A stretch of 50,054 bases of DNA from Planctomycetota bacterium. GTDB lineage: Bacteria > Planctomycetota > Phycisphaerae > WQYP01. The notes under the pieces were generated by a model. That model saw nothing but the letters and a program-made list of their open reading frames with translations. It was not told the DNA's origin and made no database searches. This document shows, in pieces, positions 42,702 to 50,054 of the stretch. How positions within the stretch are numbered: position 1 is the stretch's first letter; the number at the start of each line of letters is the position of its first letter. The translations under genes were made by a program, and so were the position numbers. Location: assembly GCA_021805985.1 (NCBI GenBank), contig JAJZDN010000023.1, positions 1 through 50,054 of the forward strand. The letters run 5' to 3'.

Positions 42702-42740
42702 CCCGATAGGGTTAGTAAATAACCCTGTATCCGGCGGGCC
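42702..42740 (-). terminator. Hairpin just downstream of rpsO
   Basis: An inner stem AGGGTTA/TAACCCT with loop GTAAA is extended by outer GCCCG/CGGGC pairs. It starts eight bases after the rpsO stop codon. It could be a weak terminator or attenuator, or the RNase III-processed hairpin of the rpsO-pnp transcript; no U-run follows directly. Confidence 0.55.
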
Positions 42741-42747
42741 GGGCAAG

Positions 42748-43014
42748 TTACTTACGCAAGCCGAGGCGGGTGATAATAGCCTGATACCGCTGGGGGTCTA
42801 TGCGGGTCAGATACTTCAACAGGCTGGAACGCTTTCCCACCATCTTGAGCAACCCGCGTCGCGAAGAGAAGTCTTTCTTATGCGTTTTCAGGTGCCCCGT
42901 CAGGTCATTTATCCGCTCGGTCAGCAGGGCAATCTGCACTTCCGCTGAGCCGGTGTCTTTTTCATGGGTGCGTGTATCGGTGATTATTTGCCGCTTCTTT
43001 TCCTCTGTGATCAT
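42748..43014 (-). CDS. rpsO: 30S ribosomal protein S15
   Basis: The 88-residue sequence is a full-length S15: [20 protein letters not shown], then [20 protein letters not shown], then LLKYL and [14 protein letters not shown]15 binds 16S rRNA early in small-subunit assembly and bridges to the large subunit. GAGGA precedes ATG 43014. The pnp gene follows on the same strand, and two hairpins lie between the two genes. Confidence 0.98.
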   Translation of the reverse strand: MITEEKKRQIITDTRTHEKDTGSAEVQIALLTERINDLTGHLKTHKKDFSSRRGLLKMVGKRSSLLKYLTRIDPQRYQAIITRLGLRK

Positions 43015-43280
43015 TATCCTCTATACCTTTCGCCATTCTTACAACGGGATACTGTCAGCACATGCCAACACGTTCCTCGCGGGAATTTAAGCTTTTGCAT
43101 TATAACCCCTGCGCCGCCTGCTGCAAGCGGTTGTCGGCGATGTGTCAGCGAGGTGTCCGACGATGGTGCCTGAGGACGACAATGCACTTGGCTGGACAGA
43201 ACAATGCGGGTATGATGCACGCACAATCGCCAATGGAATCAACGCAAAGCGTTGATTTTACTGGTGAAAATACATCACGT

Positions 43281-43353
43281 GCCGCCGTAGCTCAGTTGGT
43301 AGAGCGAAGCTTTCGTAAAGCTTAGGTCTTGGGTTCGAGTCCCAACGGTGGCT
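43281..43353 (+). tRNA. tRNA-Thr (anticodon CGT)
   Basis: A full cloverleaf: acceptor GCCGCCG/CGGTGGC (one G-T pair), D-arm TAGCTCAGTTGGTAGAGC, anticodon stem AAGCT/AGCTT around TTCGTAA (anticodon CGT), and T-arm TTGGGTTCGAGTCCCAA. Discriminator is T. CCA is not encoded. Confidence 0.95.
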
Positions 43354-43508
43354 TTGCCAGAATCACCAATAGAATCAAAGCTTTCCTCGCTATCCATGCG
43401 GGTTTGGTGGGTGTCCTTGTTCACCACTTTCTGGCACCCTTAAGATTCATGCGGAAATAACTTGATATCTTTACGCATGACGACCAAGGGTTATTTCCTG
43501 GCACTCTG

Positions 43509-44249
43509 TCAGAGACTACAATTTTTCCGCTGTAAACCCAGCGCACCTAAGCCGATCAAGCCCAGGGCCAGCAAGGTGCCTGCGCCCGGCAGAGGGGCCG
43601 CTGCGGGTGTGGGGTCTGTCTGAAATGTAAGTGTGGCACTATCGCCGGCATTCAAGCCCAGGGTAAGCTTGGAACTTAGCGTGTAGGGCGAAGTGATTGC
43701 AAAATCAGTCGGACCGACCATGGTATTAACTGTGCCCACTGACGAGGCCGGCAAGAGGCTATAAGTCATATCACTGGAACTCACGGATGTGCCGTTGGCT
43801 GAACTGGTGTACTGGAAATAGTCCGGCGATGAGCCGTCTGTGCCAGCGTTCGCAAAGAACGTAACCGATGCCGCACCGGTCAGCACCGCCACTGCGCCTG
43901 GTGCATTGGACGTAAAGCCATTATCTGCAAGATTGAGGGTCATGGTCTGAAAGCTACTGCCGACATTGGCGACCAGAACGCTTCCCGCGGTTTCCAGCGG
44001 CACCTGTCCGTTGGCTGGAGCCGACGGGCTGTTGGACGTAGCGGAAAATCCCTCGATTAAAAAGTTGCCAACGTTCGTTGCCTGATTTTCATTGATCTGA
44101 TAATTTTGCCCTGTGCTATCCAAGGCACCACTGACATTTACACTTTGCGCACCGGAACTGAACGTGGCCACCAGAGCCGCATGAGCTGCTGATGCAAAAC
44201 CCGAAAGTAACAGCCCGCAAACGCCGGCATAAACTAAACTTGACTTCAT
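43509..44249 (-). CDS. PEP-CTERM-like secreted protein, low-complexity (246 aa)
   Basis: A Sec signal peptide (SLVYAGVCGLLLSGFASAAHA) ends at about residue 24. The mature part is Ser/Thr/Gly/Asn-rich beta-type sequence. The C-terminus is a sorting signal: Pro-rich PLPGAG, a hydrophobic segment (LLALGLIGLGALGL), then basic QRKNCSL, a variant of the PEP-CTERM/VPLPA-CTERM tripartite pattern. Such proteins are anchored and processed by exosortase and often serve in the matrix or surface layer. GGGAG precedes ATG 44249. It is adjacent to a second such gene on the same strand. Confidence 0.82.
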   Translation of the reverse strand: MKSSLVYAGVCGLLLSGFASAAHAALVATFSSGAQSVNVSGALDSTGQNYQINENQATNVGNFLIEGFSATSNSPSAPANGQVPLETAGSVLVANVGSSFQTMTLNLADNGFTSNAPGAVAVLTGAASVTFFANAGTDGSSPDYFQYTSSANGTSVSSSDMTYSLLPASSVGTVNTMVGPTDFAITSPYTLSSKLTLGLNAGDSATLTFQTDPTPAAAPLPGAGTLLALGLIGLGALGLQRKNCSL

Positions 44250-44313
44250 GATAAATCTCCCTGGTCGTTAAATGAAACACACATACAACTTTCAACCGAA
44301 CTACTTGGATTCC

Positions 44314-45114
44314 TCAGGCACGCCCAACCCGAAATCCCTTGCGACACACAAGTCCCAGTGCCATAAGTCCTGCGGCAAACATCGGCAGCACGGACGGCTC
44401 CGGCGTACTAGCAGTGGAAACTTCGCTTGCCGAAATATAACTTTGCCCGTTATTGGTCAAACTCAGGGACTGATTTGGTGCCAGGGTTACCTGCAAAACC
44501 GATGTAAGCGAATAGGGCGCACCGGAAACGCGTAGGGTGCCGGTGGAAGCGGTAGACAAAGTATAGTAGTGCAAAGTGGATGAATTATTGCTATCTGTTC
44601 CCGTGCTTACGGACGTGCCATTGGTTGTCCCGCCGACGGTAGGTGCCGACTCAAAAAGCGTATTGGCAGAGTCCGCGAAAGTCTGAAAATTCATACTGAA
44701 ACTTCCGCCCTCAAACGTCCCGCCGTCGCTATGATTAAACTGCACGGCATTATAACTTCCAGTACTTGTCAAACCAAAGCCGGTCGCACTTAAAATCAAT
44801 TCCAGCGTATCGGTGACGGAACCGGTATTGGATAACTTTGAATCCGTAAAACGCAACGCTGCCGTGGAACTGGAAGATGCATTAGCACCTAGCGTAGCAA
44901 GATCAGAAATATTGTACTGAAAATTTCCGAGAGTTTGGGTGCCCCCGGAACTCACCGATGAATAGCCCGACGCCGCCGAACCGGAATATGTGATCGGCGC
45001 AACCGACGACCCCATATCCACGACCGTTAGCGCCAGCGAATCCGCATGAGCTGGAGCGACTAAAGCTGATCCTGCAGCCAACGCTGCCAGAGTAAGGAAA
45101 CATTTATTGAACAT
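44314..45114 (-). CDS. PEP-CTERM-like secreted protein, second copy (266 aa)
   Basis: A signal peptide (FLTLAALAAGSALVAPAHA) is followed by Ser/Thr/Asn/Gly-rich sequence. The C-terminal signal is classical: TPEPS, then VLPMFAAGLMALGLV, then basic CRKGFRVGRA. I choose ATG 45114, preceded by AGGGGATAGAAAG; the longer frame to 45255 is not supported. The mature part shares composition and length class with its neighbour at 43509, so they are probably paralogues. Confidence 0.85.
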   Translation of the reverse strand: MFNKCFLTLAALAAGSALVAPAHADSLALTVVDMGSSVAPITYSGSAASGYSSVSSGGTQTLGNFQYNISDLATLGANASSSSTAALRFTDSKLSNTGSVTDTLELILSATGFGLTSTGSYNAVQFNHSDGGTFEGGSFSMNFQTFADSANTLFESAPTVGGTTNGTSVSTGTDSNNSSTLHYYTLSTASTGTLRVSGAPYSLTSVLQVTLAPNQSLSLTNNGQSYISASEVSTASTPEPSVLPMFAAGLMALGLVCRKGFRVGRA

Positions 45115-45322
45115 CTTTCTATCCCCTGTAACGACCGTAAATGGCCACCAATTTCGCGCCGCGAAAACATACTGCGCGGCCGCGTATACAAAACAATTTG
45201 ACGGGTTGGGCAAGCGGGAATTGAGCAATCTCTTCTCTCCCGATGTCCGACGCATCTGATGACTTCACTATAGAGATGTATCGGCATGAATCAAAGACAA
45301 AACCCTTAATTTTGTGCTAATT

Positions 45323-45369
45323 TATGGTTATCACACGTTGCACCGTGCGGATCGCGTCCAATAACCATA
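45323..45369 (+). promoter_or_regulatory. Nine-base inverted repeat upstream of the GH27 gene
   Basis: TATGGTTAT (45323-45331) and ATAACCATA (45361-45369) form a perfect inverted repeat with a 29-base spacer in the 410-base gap between the PEP-CTERM and alpha-galactosidase genes. It may be an operator or a leader hairpin. Confidence 0.4.
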
Positions 45370-45525
45370 CAGGAAGTGGCTCAGCGATGCCGATAACCCT
45401 TCTCGACTGTTGTCGCCCGTGATTTCTTTTCGAATGTCCGTTTGGTGAATATCCACACCGCATGTAATATGCTTGGAGTCACAGCATTGCCCAGTGGGAG
45501 CACTCTCTGCAATAAGGAGCACCTT

Positions 45526-46905
45526 ATGAATCGTCGACGTTTCCTTCATCTCACCACGGCGGCCGCCTTTGCAGGGACGATTCGTGATGGTCATCTTCGT
45601 GCGGCAGATTCGTTTAGCGGTCCCATGCCGGCATTCTGGAAGCTGGCCCCCACGCCCCCCATGGGTTGGCTTAGCTATGATTACTATGGCAGCACCGTCA
45701 CGGAGTCGCAATTCTTGGCCAATGCGCGTTATATGCAAAAGCATCTGCTGCAGTGCGGATACCATTATGCCGTTATTGGCTATCTGTGGTTCGACCCGGC
45801 ACAGGCCACGCAAGCAGTCTGGCAGCGCGGCGCGTTGGCCATGGATAAATTTGGGCGATTCTTGCCGACATTAAATAAATTCCCTTCCGCCAGAGGCGGT
45901 GTGGGCTTTAAGCCGATCGCGCAGAAAATCCATGCCATGGGGTTAAAGTTTGGCTTTCACATCATGCGTGGGATTCCGCGCCAGGCGGTGCACGCCAACA
46001 CACCCATCGAAGGGTCAACGTACAAAGCCCGTGATGCCGCCAACATTCACAGTACCTGCGCTTGGAACAACGATATGTATGGCGTGCGGGGCGATACGCC
46101 CGCCGGACAGGCCTATTATGATTCCCTGATCCGATTGTATCATTCTTGGGGCACGCAATTTATTAAAGTGGATGACCTGTCCAGCCCGTATCACAAGGAT
46201 GAAATCCATGCCATTCGCCGGGCCTTAAATAAATTCGGCCCCGACATCGTGTTCGGCGCGTCACCCGGTGCCACACCGGTTTCTGAAGGCAAGGATATTG
46301 AACGCAACGCAAACATGTGGCGAATTCGCAATGATTTCTGGGATTCCTGGCCAGTGTTGAACAATATAATCGATCTGGTGGCGGCGTGGAAAGGATTCGC
46401 CGGCCCGGGACACTGGCCGGATTGCGATATGATCTGCCTGGGGCACATCGGAAAAGACGCGGTGGGCGGCCTGCGTATGACGCATTTTACCATGGATGAA
46501 CAGCGTACCATGATGACTCTTTGGGGCATTGCACCGTCACCGCTTTTCCTGGGCATGGACCTTAACAAGATGGACCCCTGGACACTTTCATTAATTACCA
46601 ATTCTGAAATGCTGGCCATTAACCAGGACACCTTAGGCGCACAAGGCAGGCGCGTTGCGCAGCGCGGAGAGTTGGAAGTTTGGGCGAAGAAACTCCAGAA
46701 TGGTGACTTGGCCATGGCCATGTTCAACCGTGGAGAAAAAGATGGTCAACCGGTGTCGGCAGACTGGTCCGGCTTGGGATTGCCTGACCGTGCGGTGGTG
46801 CGGGATGTTTGGAATCAGCGTACTTTGGGCGAATTTAACAGCAAAATAGTATTGCCCGTCGCCAGTCATGGTGCCCATCTGCTACGGATCAGCCGGCCGG
46901 CATGA
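45526..46905 (+). CDS. GH27-type alpha-galactosidase (secreted, Tat-like signal)
   Basis: The mature 430-odd residues form a GH27 (alpha-galactosidase/alpha-N-acetylgalactosaminidase) catalytic domain: TPPMGWLSYDYYGS near residue 46, the nucleophile motif KVDDLSS with Asp216 or Asp217, and the acid/base region RIRNDFWDSW with Asp270. The N-terminus MNRRRFLHLTTAAAFAGTI carries the twin-arginine RRxFL motif, so Tat export to the periplasm or outside is likely. AAGGAG precedes ATG 45526. The substrate is an alpha-linked galactose on plant or microbial glycans; no transporter or sugar kinase is adjacent, though xylB lies about 10 kb upstream. Confidence 0.9.
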   Translation: MNRRRFLHLTTAAAFAGTIRDGHLRAADSFSGPMPAFWKLAPTPPMGWLSYDYYGSTVTESQFLANARYMQKHLLQCGYHYAVIGYLWFDPAQATQAVWQRGALAMDKFGRFLPTLNKFPSARGGVGFKPIAQKIHAMGLKFGFHIMRGIPRQAVHANTPIEGSTYKARDAANIHSTCAWNNDMYGVRGDTPAGQAYYDSLIRLYHSWGTQFIKVDDLSSPYHKDEIHAIRRALNKFGPDIVFGASPGATPVSEGKDIERNANMWRIRNDFWDSWPVLNNIIDLVAAWKGFAGPGHWPDCDMICLGHIGKDAVGGLRMTHFTMDEQRTMMTLWGIAPSPLFLGMDLNKMDPWTLSLITNSEMLAINQDTLGAQGRRVAQRGELEVWAKKLQNGDLAMAMFNRGEKDGQPVSADWSGLGLPDRAVVRDVWNQRTLGEFNSKIVLPVASHGAHLLRISRPA

Positions 46906-46917
46906 TTTTCTTACCCG

Positions 46918-48456
46918 TCACGCGTAGCCGCTGTCTTCGGCTCGGCCAAACAGTAGATCAATCAGGGCTTTGTCTTTGGGTTGAAAAAACATATAGACAT
47001 GATCACCCGTTTGTATTACCGTGTCGCCGCGCGGGGCCAGGAGCTGGTTGTCCCGCACGATCAGCATCACGCTGGTACCTGTGGGAAATTCCAGTTCGCG
47101 CAGGGCCGCCCCGCATACCGCTGCCGCGGGTTCAATGAAAAAGGAGCCGAGCTGCCCACCTAATGGCCGGGCGGAATTTATTTCCAGCACCGCTTCAGGC
47201 GCCGGCTTTTCCTGCTGTCCAAAGCCCATGAGCCGCGTCACCCAACGGATGGTGGCACCGGGAATTAAGGTGTTGATCACCACGACAAAAAACACAATGG
47301 TAAAGACCCTCTGCGCACCGGGCAGGTGAGCCATCATGGGAAATGTCGCGAGAATAATAGGCACGGCCCCGCGTAAACCGCACCAACCGATATATAATGT
47401 CTCGGCGACAGAAAACCGCAGCGGAAGCAGGCACACCCCAGCCGCCAGCGGCCGCGCTACCAGCGCCAAAACAAACGCGATTCCCAATCCCAACCAAGCC
47501 ACATGCGCCAACTGAGACGGCAAAATCAAAAGGCCCAGCATTAAAAACATTCCGATCTGCCCCAACCAGGCCAAGGCCGAGTGTACCCGCAGCAACCCGC
47601 TGCGAAATGGCAGGCTTGAGGCATCCATAAATAATGCGGTCGCATACACCGCCAGAAATCCGCTGCCTTCTAAAATGGTCGCGGATCCATACGATAAAAT
47701 CGCCATGGCCAAAGTAAACGCGGGAATTAGCCCGGCGCTGGGCAGCGGCAATCGGCGAAGGATATACCGCGCCAAAAGTCCCAGCATCGCTCCCACGGCC
47801 CCGCCAACAATCAATTGGATCGGAACCTGCAACAACAGCCAGCTGATCGCCGGGTGTTGATGCGAAAGCACTTCTATCATGATGGTGGTAAGAATGGCAG
47901 CCATGGGATCATTAATACAGGATTCCACTTCCAGCAATCGCGATAGTCTTGGTTTGAGGCGCAAGCGCCCAGCGTGCAGCACGGAAAACACGGCCGCCGC
48001 ATCGGTGGAAGATACGACCGCTCCAATGAGCATAGCGTCGGGCCAATTCAAACCCATGACATGCCCGGCTAAGGCAATAATGACTGCGGTCAATACCACG
48101 CCCACGGTTGCCAGCAGCGATGCCGGCAGTAGGACGGCTTTGACCGCTGCGGGCGGAGTCGTCAGGCCGCCTTCGAACAGGATTAAAATTAGCGCCACCG
48201 TTCCGAGACGAAACGCAAAATGAAAATTCTGAAAATGAATTCCGGCAAAGCCCTGCGGGCCAGCTAACATACCCAGCACCAGCAGCAATAGCACCGCCGG
48301 GATACCCACCCGATCCGCAGCACGGCTGGATAAAACAGCGATGAGACTTAATATTCCAAACACCGCCAGCAAAGCTGCCGTTTCCAGCGGTTCACTGGTA
48401 ACGCTGTGAGACGCAAAAATATGCAGATTATGGATGACTGGTGTCATGACCACCAT
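46918..48456 (-). CDS. CPA1-type cation/proton antiporter with C-terminal RCK_C domain
   Basis: This protein has about 12-13 membrane segments and the antiporter core motifs: FEGGLTTP (~85-92 from the first Met chosen) and IGAVVSSTDAAAVF with the TDA exchange residues. ESCINDPMA is the conserved carboxylate motif that follows. The C-terminal ~100 residues after LEINSARPLGG are a TrkA-C/RCK_C regulatory domain (VMLIVRDNQLLAPRGDTVIQ). The layout matches NhaP2/CvrA-like K+/H+ or Na+/H+ antiporters. Substrate specificity is not deducible. The start may be ATG 48456 or 48447; a frame to 48537 remains open but starts in non-conserved sequence. Confidence 0.9.
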   Translation of the reverse strand: MVVMTPVIHNLHIFASHSVTSEPLETAALLAVFGILSLIAVLSSRAADRVGIPAVLLLLVLGMLAGPQGFAGIHFQNFHFAFRLGTVALILILFEGGLTTPPAAVKAVLLPASLLATVGVVLTAVIIALAGHVMGLNWPDAMLIGAVVSSTDAAAVFSVLHAGRLRLKPRLSRLLEVESCINDPMAAILTTIMIEVLSHQHPAISWLLLQVPIQLIVGGAVGAMLGLLARYILRRLPLPSAGLIPAFTLAMAILSYGSATILEGSGFLAVYATALFMDASSLPFRSGLLRVHSALAWLGQIGMFLMLGLLILPSQLAHVAWLGLGIAFVLALVARPLAAGVCLLPLRFSVAETLYIGWCGLRGAVPIILATFPMMAHLPGAQRVFTIVFFVVVINTLIPGATIRWVTRLMGFGQQEKPAPEAVLEINSARPLGGQLGSFFIEPAAAVCGAALRELEFPTGTSVMLIVRDNQLLAPRGDTVIQTGDHVYMFFQPKDKALIDLLFGRAEDSGYA

Positions 48457-48550
48457 CGTATACGCATGCGGAAAATCCGTATACTCTCCTTCGCCTGCCA
48501 AAGCAGAATTTCCGGTCCATGTACGCCTGTCATCCAATTAGAAAATGGCC

Positions 48551-48578
48551 CCTTAGCTCAATGCGGCAGCGTTGAGTT
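48551..48578. repeat. 28-base hairpin repeat, copy 2
   Basis: Identical over 28 bases to 35220-35247, in the same orientation, 13.3 kb away. It lies upstream of the divergently transcribed antiporter gene and of prfB. The 5' flank GGCCCCTTAGCTCA resembles a tRNA 5' end, but no anticodon arm follows. Confidence 0.7.
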
Positions 48579-48732
48579 CGCCGCGAAACGTGGCTGAATG
48601 CAACGCCACGCTGCGCCCCGTCGCGCCGACACGCACTGCCGCCAGCACGGCCGCCAGCACTACCACCGGCACGGCCGCCGGATTCGCCAAATTCCGTTTT
48701 TGCCGCTAGAATAAGTGTTTTAAGGAGCCGAT

Positions 48733-49870
48733 ATGGCACGAGAAAATATGGAGGCTCTTGTGGCCTCTCTGGAGGCGCGGGTTCAAAGCATCCGCGACTC
48801 TCTTTGACGTTGCGGAAAAACGTAGACAATTAAAAACTCTCGAACAGCGGATGGAGGCACCGGATTTCTGGAATCATCAGGATCAGGCGCGTAAAACTAT
48901 TCGTGAATTTAAAACACTCAAACTCATTATAGATCCCCTGGATGAGGTTGAAAAAGCCCTGCAAGATATTCCGGTCATGCTGGAAATGGGCGCGGAGGAT
49001 CCGGCCCTGCTGGAAGAAGCGGATCAGTCGATCACCTCTGCCACGCAACGCGTGGATCAACTGGAACTGCAATCGTTGTATGTAGGCCCGCATGATCCCA
49101 GTGATTGCTTTATCCAAATTCATGCCGGGGCCGGCGGTACAGAAGCCTGCGACTGGACGGACATGCTGTTGCGCATGTATTTACGCTATTTTGAGCGGCT
49201 AGGCTGGGATGTCAGTGAAGTGGATCGCCTGGATGGGGAGCAGGCGGGCATCCGGCGCATCACGCTGCTGGTGAAAGGCCCATATGCCACGGGAAATATG
49301 AATTGCGAAGTTGGTGTGCATCGTCTCGTGCGGATCAGCCCCTATGACGCCAATGCGCGTCGCCACACCAGCTTTGCCAGCGTGGATGTCACACCGGTAT
49401 TTGAAGGGGCTGACAAGGAATTGGAAATACCGGAAGCGGATATGGAAATTATCGCCTTTGTCCGGGCCAGCGGTCCGGGCGGGCAGAATGTCAATAAGGT
49501 GGCCTCGGCCATACGCATCACGCATAAACCCACTGGCATTCAGGTGGTTTGTACCAGTGAACGATCCCAGGTGCAGAACCGATCTTTAGCTCTGGAAATC
49601 ATGAAAGCCCGCATTAACAAACTCGAAGAAGCCAAGAGAGAAGCCGAATTGGCCAGACTGTATGGCGAAAAGGGCGAAATTGCGTTTGGTTCACAAATCC
49701 GCAGTTATGTGCTTGATGACCGAAGGGTGAAAGATCATCGCAACGGATACGAAGTATTCCAACCGGACCGCGTGCTGGATGGCGAGGTGCAGCCGTTTAT
49801 TGATGCGCAACTACGCCATCAGGCTCTGCAGCGGAAACAGCAGGCCGCCGCGGGGCGTAATGAGGCTTAG
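48733..49870 (+). CDS. prfB: Peptide chain release factor 2, with programmed +1 frameshift
   Basis: RF2 ends translation at UGA and UAA. Translation begins at ATG 48733 (AAGGAG five bases upstream), reads 24 codons to CTT TGA C at 48802-48808, then shifts +1 and continues from GAC 48806 to 49870. That is the classic RF2 autoregulatory frameshift. The continuing frame shows the GGQ catalytic motif (GPGGQNVNKV, 49485-49508) and the RRHTSFASVDV block. The anticodon-mimic tripeptide SPF reads SPY here (49337-49345). No Shine-Dalgarno-like GGGGG lies just before the slippery CUU, where E. coli has one. Total length is about 378 residues. Confidence 0.95.
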
Positions 49871-49905
49871 ACGCTTTCGGGAAATCACGCCGTCGCAATC
49901 CCGGC

Positions 49906-49924
49906 CATTACTCGGACAGGCTCC
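49906..49924 (-). repeat. Dispersed repeat AGGAGCCTGTCCGAGTAAT, copy 3
   Basis: On the minus strand this is an exact 19-base match to the copy at 4258. It lies about 36 bases after the prfB stop. No transposase or other insertion-sequence part is attached. Confidence 0.65.
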
Positions 49925-50054
49925 TAATACGACAGCGCTATAAAAACTCGTTATCTTTTTTCCTGCGTCTTCGGCTGGCGTAAGAAGCGGCGTTGCGTAT
50001 CTGGTAGTAGGCACAACAATTAAGCAGCCACCGTCGGGTACGGTAGTCCCGCTG

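Noticed and set aside
35220-48578. Idea that the two 28-base repeats are attachment sites of an integrated element
   Set aside because: The 13 kb between them holds ordinary core genes (trpC, rpsO, pnp) and no integrase, and the repeats are not tRNA 3' ends.
48806-49870. Treating prfB as beginning at 48758 without a frameshift
   Set aside because: The true start ATG 48733 with AAGGAG lies in the other frame and reaches CTT TGA C, exactly the RF2 recoding pattern, and the 48758 frame lacks a good start.
1-50054. CRISPR arrays
   Set aside because: No set of regularly spaced direct repeats of 24-40 bases was seen anywhere; the repeats found are single palindromes or pairs.

Overview
The window is bacterial, about 55% G+C by eye, and most likely from a member of the Planctomycetota (Phycisphaerae-like) or a close PVC relative. 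The reasons are two secreted proteins with PEP-CTERM-type C-terminal anchors, a pseudo-receiver protein, many intergenic hairpin repeats, dense accessory remnants, and genes mostly outside large operons. This placement is inference; no rRNA is present to test it.

Positions 1-9500 are an accessory, heavily rearranged zone bounded by a tRNA-His and a tRNA-Gln. It holds a rhodanese-like protein, a possible transposase relic, a truncated SUKH-like gene and a complete AbiEi/AbiEii type IV toxin-antitoxin operon. A second toxin-antitoxin-like locus follows, whose toxin has lost its catalytic core while its HTH partner is intact. There is also an unknown membrane protein and one full Sel1-repeat membrane protein. 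A second, 5'-truncated copy of the Sel1 gene is split in two, and the 3.9 kb between its halves is the segment that carries the rhodanese and AbiE genes.

Positions 9500-31400 are core-like: zwf, a HIT-family protein, a GT39-type membrane glycosyltransferase, a pseudo-receiver, a Cof-type HAD phosphatase, the lutABC lactate oxidation operon and an AglD/MprF-type flippase-like protein. These are followed by a very large cyclic beta-1,2-glucan synthase (about 2,940 residues), a GNAT acetyltransferase and dnaA. The DNA just upstream of dnaA carries DnaA boxes and AT-rich tracts and is a candidate replication origin.

Positions 31400-33650 are a second remnant zone: a structured-RNA (possible group II intron) relic, an unrecognised 248-residue gene and an RHS-repeat fragment. 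From 33650 to the end the window is core again: xylulokinase, an ECF sigma factor with a probable membrane partner, trpC, a CPBP protease, a histidine kinase, the rpsO-pnp pair, tRNA-Thr, two PEP-CTERM proteins, a GH27 alpha-galactosidase, a CPA1-type cation/proton antiporter, and prfB with its programmed +1 frameshift.

No complete mobile element, CRISPR array or rRNA was found. The most notable signals are the antitoxin left without a working toxin, the AbiE-bearing insert whose junction shares 8 bases with a dispersed repeat, and the prfB frameshift site that lacks its usual Shine-Dalgarno stimulator.
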